NCBI GenBank assembly: GCA_030682505.1
Contig: JAUXOH010000166.1
Location: 1 to 10,670 of the forward strand
Direction: 5' to 3'
DNA from: Candidatus Didemnitutus sp.
GTDB lineage: Bacteria; Verrucomicrobiota; Verrucomicrobiia; Opitutales; Opitutaceae
Length of the DNA: 10,670 bases
Each line of letters begins with the position of its first letter. Positions within the stretch are counted from its first letter, which is position 1. Under the pieces are notes generated by a model that searched no databases, was not told the DNA's origin, and saw nothing but the letters and a program-made list of their open reading frames with translations. Both the position numbers and the translations under genes were made by a program. Shown here piece by piece: positions 5,573 through 10,670 of the stretch.

Positions 5573-7486
5573 TCAGCCGCGAGCAACCGCGCTCCCGTCG
5601 GATGCGCCGCGCGCCTGCGTGAACGCGACCGTCGTGCTCGCCTTCGGACCGGTCGCGACGCCTTCGGCGACAAAGAAACCGGCCGCCAACAGGGCCACGC
5701 GCACACTGGTCGCGGCGGAATAGGTGTAGAGTTCCGCGGACTGGGCGCCGATGTGCGCGGCAATCCGCGCGAAGACCTCGCAGGTCCAGAGGGGCGAATC
5801 GGTCTTGGCCGAAAACGGATCGTAGAAAATCAACTCCGGCACGGCGGCGACGCTGAACTTCTCCAGGAAATCGCCCTCGTGCAGTTCCCATTTGAACAAC
5901 CCCGACGCGTGGGACCAACCGCCGTGGCGCAACAACTCGTGCGGCGCGCCATGCCGCAGGTGCGGGAAGTAGCTCGCATCGCGCGCTGCCAGTCTCAGCG
6001 GATCGAGATCGCGCTCAAAACTCACCAACCGCACCGGGCGCCGCGTCGCCTCCGGCGCGGCGGCGTAGTGTTTCTCGAAACAATGCAGCGCGGCCATGGC
6101 GTTGGACGCCGCGCCGAGCCCGACGTCCCAGATGACGAGTTCGGCCGGGCTGGCGCCCGGGTCACTGCCGAGGCGCGCCGCCAGCGCCGACTGTTCAATG
6201 TAGAGCAGGTTGGCTTCCTCTTCCGGGGGACTCACCGAGTGCATGATCTCGCCGGAGCTGAGCTGGCGGATGCTGTTGAAGCCCTGGGGCGAGCGGTGAA
6301 TCTCGTAATCACCGAGCCGCGCGGGACCGCGCTTGCGGCAGGGCTTGGAGGGCCGCGCCGGATTGTCCTCGTCGGTGCGCATGAGTTCCGGGCGCATGCG
6401 GGTGTAGTAGGCGGCAAAATCATTGCGCAGAATGCTGGCGCGCATCTCCGCCATGAGCCGGTGATAGAACGTGAAATTGTGCACACTCAAGAGGTGCCAG
6501 CCGAGGGTCTCGTCGGCTTTGACCAGATGGTGGATGTAGGCGCGTGAATAAGTCCGGCAGGTCGCGCAGGGGCACACGGAGTCGAGCGGCGCCTCGTCGA
6601 GTTTGTAGACGCCCCGGCGCAACATGAACTTGCCCTGCGAAGTGAACGCCACGCCGCGCTGCGCGAGCTGCGACGGGATGATGCAGTCGAACATGTCGAC
6701 TCCCCGATGCACGGCTTCGAGGATGTCGATCGGCGTTCCCACGCCCATGAGGTAACGCGGGAGATTTTTCGGCAGGTGCTCGGTGGCGAGATTGGTGAAT
6801 GCGTAGCGCTCTTCGTGGGTTTCGCCGACGGCCAGTCCGCCAATCGCGAGGCCGTCGAACTCCCGTTGGCGGAGGAAGGCCGCGCTCTTGATCCGCAGGT
6901 CCTCATGGCACGCGCCTTGCACGATGCCGAACAGCGCTTGCGGCGAATCGCCCCGGGCCCGCAGCGACCGCTCCGCCCAGCGGTGGGTGAGTTGCATCGC
7001 TGCCTCGGCCTGATCATGCGGGGCCGTCGAGGGGATGCACTGGTCGAGCACCATCATGATGTCGCTGCCAATGTCCTTTTGCATCCCGATGCTCGTTTCC
7101 GGCGAGAGCAGGTAGACCCGGCCGTCGACATAGCTTTTGAAAAGCGCCCCGTCCTCGTTCATCGCCCGCTCGTTGGGCAGCGAAAAAATCTGAAAACCGC
7201 CCGAGTCGGTCAACACGGGCCGGTCCCACTGCATGAAGTTGTGGATGCCGCCGAACTGCTTGAACACCTCCGGGCCGGGACGCAGCAGGAGGTGGTAGGT
7301 GTTGGCAAGTAACACGGTGGCGCCAGCCGTGCGCAGGGTGTCGGCCGTCATGCTCTTCACCGTGGCCTGCGTGCCGACGGGCATGAAGACCGGCGTCTGC
7401 ACCTCGCCATGGAGCGTCGTGAAGCTCGCGGCGCGGGCCTTGGAGCCAGCCGCTTCTTGGGCGAGGGTGAAGTTGAGACGGGACAT
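5573..7486 (-). CDS. tgt: Fusion of tRNA-guanine transglycosylase (Tgt) and MnmC-type methyltransferase
   Basis: The 637-residue protein joins two enzymes. Residues 1 to about 385 are Tgt, which swaps G34 for the queuosine precursor preQ1 in tRNAs with GUN anticodons. Visible are LANTYHLLLRPG (60-71), TDSGGF with the catalytic Asp94, the GIVQG and GLAIGGLAVGE loops, the nucleophile Asp267 in MFDC, and the zinc site Cys305, Cys307, Cys310 and His336 (CxCxxCx25H). From about 395 to 637 is a Methyltransf_30/DUF752 domain, as in the methyltransferase half of MnmC. It shows SGEIMHS, an SAM loop DVGLGAASNA from Asp454, the acidic FER strand, YDPFSAKTDSPLW from Tyr555, and a YTYSA...GPKASTTVAF end. 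No MnmC-type FAD oxidase half is present. The usual PTRxxRNG after MFDC is replaced by PSQLAQRG. A normal Tgt is about 375 residues, so the tail is extra. The start has no clear Shine-Dalgarno, but the N-terminus is family-typical. The methyl acceptor is inferred, not shown. Confidence 0.92.
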   Translation of the reverse strand: MSRLNFTLAQEAAGSKARAASFTTLHGEVQTPVFMPVGTQATVKSMTADTLRTAGATVLLANTYHLLLRPGPEVFKQFGGIHNFMQWDRPVLTDSGGFQIFSLPNERAMNEDGALFKSYVDGRVYLLSPETSIGMQKDIGSDIMMVLDQCIPSTAPHDQAEAAMQLTHRWAERSLRARGDSPQALFGIVQGACHEDLRIKSAAFLRQREFDGLAIGGLAVGETHEERYAFTNLATEHLPKNLPRYLMGVGTPIDILEAVHRGVDMFDCIIPSQLAQRGVAFTSQGKFMLRRGVYKLDEAPLDSVCPCATCRTYSRAYIHHLVKADETLGWHLLSVHNFTFYHRLMAEMRASILRNDFAAYYTRMRPELMRTDEDNPARPSKPCRKRGPARLGDYEIHRSPQGFNSIRQLSSGEIMHSVSPPEEEANLLYIEQSALAARLGSDPGASPAELVIWDVGLGAASNAMAALHCFEKHYAAAPEATRRPVRLVSFERDLDPLRLAARDASYFPHLRHGAPHELLRHGGWSHASGLFKWELHEGDFLEKFSVAAVPELIFYDPFSAKTDSPLWTCEVFARIAAHIGAQSAELYTYSAATSVRVALLAAGFFVAEGVATGPKASTTVAFTQARGASDGSAVARG

Positions 7487-7559
7487 GGAAACGGGAGCGG
7501 AAGAAGGAGAGTGCGAGGCGACCTTCGCAGCGCAAGCGTCGCCGCAGAATTTTGCGCGG

Positions 7560-7595
7560 CCGCGGAGGCCCGGTGCTCTAGGGCCTCACCCGCGG
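7560..7595 (-). terminator. Terminator-like hairpin after the POT transporter gene
   Basis: In the 136-base gap between the POT stop and the tgt start, a 7-bp stem (GAGGCCC at 7565-7571 with GGGCCTC at 7581-7587, nine-base loop) is extended by 5 more pairs (7560-7564 with 7591-7595) across a three-base bulge. It begins about 27 bases past the POT stop on the minus strand. No long U-tract follows, only a short AAAATT stretch. It suggests that the tgt fusion has its own promoter or is only partly co-transcribed with the transporter. Confidence 0.5.
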
Positions 7596-7622
7596 TCGGC
7601 GCGGCGGGAAATCAAACCCGGC

Positions 7623-9176
7623 TCACGCCTGGCGGTAATGGTCGACCGTGCGGTAGCTGCGGGCGCAGAGCCCGAAGGCGAGGGCGGCCACAAAGGCAAA
7701 CGCAGCAAAGAAAAACATCTGGAACGCCGTGACCCCGAAGCCGGTGGAGGCAATGAATTCGGTCACGACCGTGTTCTTCACCCCGGCATTCACAACCAGC
7801 ACCCACAGGTTGCCAATGGTCACCGAGAGCAGCCAGAAACTCATCAGCGCCCCCTTCATCGATTGCGGCGCCTGACTGTAGGCAAATTCCAGTCCGGTGG
7901 CGGAAACGAGCACCTCGCCGAGCGTCAGCAGGGCGTAGGGGAGGATCTGCCACGCAATTGAAAACGTCTGCCCGCCGTCGAGCACCACCTGCATTCCGCC
8001 GACCACGACCCACGACAGACCGGAAAACACGATGCCCGCCGTCATGCGCCGCAGGGCGGTCATCTCGATCCCGAAATAGCGTCGCAGCGTCGGATACAAC
8101 ACGAGGTTGTTGAACGGAATCAGCAGCATCACCAACATCGGATTGAGCGCCTGCATCTGCGACGATTGGAACCACGTCGGCTTGGTCATTTCGTTCGCCT
8201 GCAGGACCCACGTCGAGGCCTTCTGATCGAAGAGCGACCAGAATGGTGTCACCAGCGCGAACAGCACCAGCACCCGCAGCACCGACCGCACGCCCTCGAC
8301 GGCCTCGTCGGGATGTTTGCCCCGCGCGCCGTCGAGCTGCCACCAGACACCGACTCCACCGAACGCGATCACCGCGACCAGCGCGGTGCAAAAGGCGATG
8401 ACGAATCCGATCTCGGGCACATAGGCGAACGAGCCGAGCGCCACCGCGAAGCCCACCGCCGCGAGCGCCATGCCGGGCCGGCCCGAGCGCAGCGCCGTGC
8501 GCGAGACACTGAGGAACGAGTCCGGATTCGGCGGCGACGGCGGCACCATGACGTAGTGCTTGCGGCCGGCCCAAAGGATGATCGTGGCGATGAACATCAA
8601 CGCCCCCGGGATACCAAACGCCACCGCCGGACCATAGCTCCGCAGAAAGATCGGCATGAGCAACGAGGCGAAGAACGAGCCGAAGTTGATGATCCAATAA
8701 AATGCATCGAACACCACCTTCGCGCGGTGCTTGTTCGTCTGGTCAAACTGATCGCCCACGAAGGCGGAGACGCAGGGCTTGATGCCGCCCGAGCCGAGCG
8801 CGATCAGACCCAGTCCGGTGTAGAATCCCGTCCGGTTGTTCTCAAAGAGCGCCAAGCACAGATGACCCGCGCAGTAGAGGAGGCTCAGCCAGAAGATGAC
8901 GTTGTATTTGCCAAAAAACCGATCCGCCAACCAGCCGCCGAGCAGCGGAAAGAAATAGACGCCGATCACGAAGGTGTGGAACACATCCTTGGCTCCGCTG
9001 GCCCGATCGGCCTCCGGCAGATGCATCAGCAGCGACGACACGAGGAACACCGTCAGGATGTTGCGCATCCCGTAGAAACTGAAGCGCTCGCAACCTTCGT
9101 TGCCGATGATGTAGGAGATTTGGCGCGGGATGGGCGCCTGGGGGTCCGGCTGGCCGGCGGTGACAGGGGTGCTCAT
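7623..9176 (-). CDS. POT/PTR-family proton-dependent oligopeptide transporter
   Basis: This 517-residue inner-membrane protein belongs to the major facilitator POT family, which imports di- and tripeptides with protons. The hallmark ExxERF motif is present as NEGCERFSFYGM, with Glu27, Glu30 and Arg31 in the first helix. The second PTR2 signature, FYWIINFGSFFA, lies in the fifth. Other family blocks are GGWLADRFFGKYNVIFW, GGIKPCVSAFVGDQF, the FALVTPFWSLFDQ helix, and LTLGEVLVSATGLEFAYSQAP with its conserved Glu. About 12-14 hydrophobic segments can be followed along the chain and the length is normal. I start at the ATG at 9176 (MSTPVTAG) because POT proteins have short N-terminal tails. An in-frame ATG at 9287 would add 37 unremarkable residues and would put a perfect inverted repeat into coding sequence. 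The Shine-Dalgarno is poor. The gene is divergent from the DUF302 gene. Substrate specificity beyond small peptides cannot be read. Confidence 0.95.
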   Translation of the reverse strand: MSTPVTAGQPDPQAPIPRQISYIIGNEGCERFSFYGMRNILTVFLVSSLLMHLPEADRASGAKDVFHTFVIGVYFFPLLGGWLADRFFGKYNVIFWLSLLYCAGHLCLALFENNRTGFYTGLGLIALGSGGIKPCVSAFVGDQFDQTNKHRAKVVFDAFYWIINFGSFFASLLMPIFLRSYGPAVAFGIPGALMFIATIILWAGRKHYVMVPPSPPNPDSFLSVSRTALRSGRPGMALAAVGFAVALGSFAYVPEIGFVIAFCTALVAVIAFGGVGVWWQLDGARGKHPDEAVEGVRSVLRVLVLFALVTPFWSLFDQKASTWVLQANEMTKPTWFQSSQMQALNPMLVMLLIPFNNLVLYPTLRRYFGIEMTALRRMTAGIVFSGLSWVVVGGMQVVLDGGQTFSIAWQILPYALLTLGEVLVSATGLEFAYSQAPQSMKGALMSFWLLSVTIGNLWVLVVNAGVKNTVVTEFIASTGFGVTAFQMFFFAAFAFVAALAFGLCARSYRTVDHYRQA

Positions 9177-9180
9177 GGGT

Positions 9181-9240
9181 GACTGGCCGCCCACGCTGCG
9201 GGAAGTCGGCAAAAGCGCAAGCGGCCAGTCGGCCGCCGAC
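9181..9240 (-). promoter_or_regulatory. Structured leader of the POT gene: 10-bp inverted repeat next to the start codon
   Basis: GACTGGCCGC at 9181-9190 and its exact complement GCGGCCAGTC at 9221-9230 flank a 30-base loop and end four bases before the POT ATG (9176). A second pair, GTCGGC at 9205-9210 with GCCGAC at 9235-9240, interlocks with the first, which is the topology of an H-type pseudoknot. If formed in the mRNA it would bury the ribosome site. The pairing is seen; regulation is inference. Confidence 0.4.
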
Positions 9241-9352
9241 GCGTCGCTCGTGTCCCGGTTGATTTCTGGGGTGGCATCGGCGGGCAATTCCGGTAGGTTG
9301 TCTTTCCAGTGCCTCGCGGCCCGTGAGTCCAGCCCTCAACTCCTTCAAGACC

Positions 9353-9751
9353 ATGTCGAACGATCTCCTTATCATCCGCTCCACGGAGCTGCCATTGGAA
9401 ACGGTCTGGCAGCGCCTCCCCGAGATTTCCGCGGCGCACAAGTTCGGTGTCCAGGCCACGCACAACCTGCGCGAGAAAATGGAAAGCAAGGGTGTGCCTT
9501 TCCATCGCGAGTGCCGCGTGATCGAGATCTGCAACCCAAGTCACGCGCAGGTCGTGCTCAACCAGGAGATCGAGATTTCCACCGCTCTGCCGTGCCGCAT
9601 CTCGATCTATGAAGAAAACGGGCGCACAATTCTGGCGACGATGAAGCCCACGGCGATGCTCCAGATGTTCAATGCCCCGGGCGCCGCCGCCACCGCGAAA
9701 GAGGTGGAACGAGTCATGGTGCAGATCATGGACGAGACCTGCCGCGCCTGA
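9353..9751 (+). CDS. DUF302 family protein
   Basis: This 132-residue protein matches the DUF302 domain. It has an N-terminal region around the ETVWQRLPEISAAHKFGV helix, then the core CRVIEICNPSHAQVVL, the block LPCRISIYEENGRTILAT, and a final helix ending in DETCRA. DUF302 proteins are small alpha/beta proteins of unknown function, found alone or with membrane or heavy-metal genes. Two Cys-containing core strands (ECRVIEIC and LPCRIS) are typical. I prefer the ATG at 9353 (MSNDLL); a GTG at 9323 would add ten residues with no family support. There is no good Shine-Dalgarno. There is no signal peptide or membrane helix, so the protein is probably cytoplasmic. It is divergent from the POT gene by 176 bases and is followed at once by a strong hairpin, so it is probably a single-gene transcript. 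Confidence 0.85.
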   Translation: MSNDLLIIRSTELPLETVWQRLPEISAAHKFGVQATHNLREKMESKGVPFHRECRVIEICNPSHAQVVLNQEIEISTALPCRISIYEENGRTILATMKPTAMLQMFNAPGAAATAKEVERVMVQIMDETCRA

Positions 9752-9762
9752 GTCGCGCCACG

Positions 9763-9786
9763 CGCTCCGGCTGAACCGCCGGAGCG
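9763..9786 (+). terminator. Hairpin terminator after the DUF302 gene
   Basis: CGCTCCGGC and GCCGGAGCG form a perfect 9-bp stem with a six-base loop, starting 11 bases after the DUF302 stop codon. No T-tract follows, so it is a terminator-like structure judged by position and stem strength. Confidence 0.6.
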
Positions 9787-9892
9787 AGCGCGGCAGCAGG
9801 TGAATATTCGAATCCCACCGTGTTTTGAATCACGGGAATGCGCGTGAGCGGTCCCGGGCAGGTTCTGAGGGATGAACTCTAGAGGGTTTCGC

Positions 9893-9922
9893 TTGAACGA
9901 GCGTTCAGCGAGTATATATATT
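9893..9922 (+). promoter_or_regulatory. Sigma70-type promoter with overlapping palindromic operator
   Basis: TTGAAC (9893-9898) is a good -35 box. A TATATATATTTT stretch supplies a -10 box either as TATATA (9915-9920, 16-base spacer) or TATATT (9917-9922, 18-base spacer), so transcription should start near 9928. A 14-base dyad, TGAACGAGCGTTCA (9894-9907), covers most of the -35 box, as expected for a repressor site. It fits the pattern GAAC-N4-GTTC. It lies in an AT-richer stretch of an otherwise GC-rich window and points at the last gene. Confidence 0.6.
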
Positions 9923-10020
9923 TTGACCAATCCATCCACGCCTTGGCCAAACACGTCAAAACGAACGGGCCAATCGTTTTGCGGCGTTCTCACGAACTCC
10001 GCGCGCATGGGATTACCAGG

Positions 10021-10670
10021 ATGGTTGAGCCCGCGGGCGATCTGTTCGAGAGTCCGCTGATCGCGGTGGCGACAACCACGCTGCTTCTGTTTGCTGCCTC
10101 GGTCTCCTACCTCATTGGCCACACCGATTGGAAAAAGTGGAGCGAGAAGGCCGAGTCCAAACCGGCGGTCGCCGGTGCGGCGAAGCTGTCGACTGCCACG
10201 GTGGCGGATCAAAAGTTGGCCGCCTCGCTTGTATTTTCCGACGACGGCAACTTCGAGCCAGTCTACGACGACAGTCTGCTCGGGAAATATTTCGCCCCGG
10301 TGAAGATCGTCGAGATCAAGGAGCGGATCGCAGGCAAGGCACGGGAGGCCCGCCGCCAGACGGAGCTGGAGCGCCGCCAGCTGCTCGAACCACTCCTCGT
10401 CTTCGTCGATCGCAGCCTGAGTGAGTTTGGGCCGTTGACGCCGCTGGCCAATCGAACGGGAGCCGACCCGGCCGGCATCTGGACTTCGGCCAATCTCTCC
10501 GAGATCAGCACGTGGCTCGGTGCCTCGTCCCGGAAGTTTGCGGAGGAGAAACATGCCGACCGGCAGGATCACCTCGATGCGCTCGAGCGGCAACTGGGGC
10601 GGGAGAAGGAGCGCCAGAACCGGCTGCGCGGCGAACTGCGGGCGCTCAAGAGCGGCTTGTCCTTCGATTG
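10021..10670 (+). CDS. Unrecognised membrane-anchored coiled-coil protein, partial (right edge)
   Basis: This open frame runs off the window after 216 visible residues. Residues 12-33 form one hydrophobic helix (AVATTTLLLFAASVSYLIG). A linker follows, rich in Ala, Lys and Ser, then two highly charged helical stretches at about 98-122 and 170-212 that look like coiled-coil (KERIAGKAREARRQ; LERQLGREKERQNRL). I recognise no domain. The shape is that of a one-helix anchored scaffold, with the N-terminus outside or inside undecided. The ATG at 10021 lies about 90 bases after the predicted transcription start. The frame is open upstream to a TAG at 9880, with TTG codons at 9943 and 9979 as other possible starts, and no Shine-Dalgarno is clear. 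Codon choice and base composition look like the other genes in the window. An antisense frame over this region is Arg/Gly-rich and crosses the DUF302 gene, so this strand is preferred. Confidence 0.65.
   Translation, partial: MVEPAGDLFESPLIAVATTTLLLFAASVSYLIGHTDWKKWSEKAESKPAVAGAAKLSTATVADQKLAASLVFSDDGNFEPVYDDSLLGKYFAPVKIVEIKERIAGKAREARRQTELERRQLLEPLLVFVDRSLSEFGPLTPLANRTGADPAGIWTSANLSEISTWLGASSRKFAEEKHADRQDHLDALERQLGREKERQNRLRGELRALKSGLSFD

Noticed and set aside
5346..5918. N-terminal extension of the first prohibitin frame
   Set aside because: The extra 191 codons are low-complexity Arg/Ala/Pro sequence, lie antisense to the Tgt-fusion 3' end, and precede a proper start with a Shine-Dalgarno and membrane helix.
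8166..9182. Long plus-strand open frame (338 codons) opposite the POT transporter
   Set aside because: Its sequence is dominated by Arg, Glu, His and Gln, as expected from the complement of a hydrophobic membrane protein gene; no domain is seen.
9807..9819. tRNA T-loop-like string TTCGAATCCCACC, as in tRNA 3' ends or att sites
   Set aside because: No matching T-stem 5' arm, anticodon arm or acceptor stem can be folded around it, and no integrase or second copy is present. It is probably chance.
9872..10060. Plus-strand open frame of 62 codons in the promoter gap
   Set aside because: It spans the promoter and dyad, starts before the predicted transcription start, and overlaps the better-supported frame from 10021.
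9607..10593. Long minus-strand open frame (328 codons) across the right end
   Set aside because: It runs antisense through the DUF302 gene, the hairpin and the promoter, and its translation is Arg/Gly/Pro-rich without motifs.
1..10670. Defence system, prophage, CRISPR array, integron or insertion sequence
   Set aside because: No transposase, integrase, nuclease or helicase, no regularly spaced repeats and no terminal inverted repeats were seen; all recognisable genes are metabolic, membrane or tRNA-modification genes.

Overview
The window is GC-rich (roughly 60-65% by eye), densely coding bacterial chromosome with no rRNA, tRNA, CRISPR array, transposase or phage gene that I can see. It looks like core metabolic or housekeeping sequence from a free-living Gram-negative-type bacterium. 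The gene set and protein style (coupled prohibitin pair, YjdM, a tRNA-guanine transglycosylase with a methyltransferase tail, a POT transporter) made me think of Verrucomicrobiota, perhaps Opitutaceae. That placement is an impression, not a proof.

Layout, left to right. (1) 1-2539, minus strand: two overlapping genes for an NAD-linked molybdenum/tungsten oxidoreductase, most likely formate dehydrogenase. The NuoF-like FMN/NAD subunit comes first and carries a shortened NuoE-like [2Fe-2S] segment at its N-terminus. The NuoG/FdhF-like alpha subunit follows and runs off the left edge. (2) 2726-3049, plus strand: a small DUF6172-type protein. It ends in a strong hairpin that faces the convergent operon. 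(3) 5345-3083, minus strand: a tight four-gene operon of two tandem prohibitin-family (SPFH/Band 7) membrane proteins, a 68-residue two-helix membrane protein and a YjdM/PhnA zinc-ribbon protein. The first three genes are joined by two ATGA stop/start overlaps. (4) 7486-5573, minus strand: a 637-residue fusion of tRNA-guanine transglycosylase with an MnmC-type (Methyltransf_30/DUF752) methyltransferase. (5) 9176-7623, minus strand: a POT-family proton/oligopeptide symporter with a folded-leader candidate just before its start. (6) 9353-9751, plus strand: a DUF302 protein with a terminator-like hairpin. (7) A 269-base AT-richer gap with a good sigma70-type promoter and a perfect dyad over its -35 box. 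It precedes an unrecognised membrane-anchored coiled-coil protein that runs off the right edge.

How the parts relate: the FDH pair would oxidise formate and pass electrons through iron-sulphur clusters and FMN to NAD+. The prohibitin operon is a membrane-organisation unit, probably one hetero-oligomer with its small membrane partner. The Tgt fusion couples two enzymes whose known relatives both modify wobble position 34 of tRNA. The best candidates for something little described are the Tgt-methyltransferase fusion, with its altered tRNA-contact motif, and the coupled prohibitin/two-helix-protein operon. I found no defence or mobile system.
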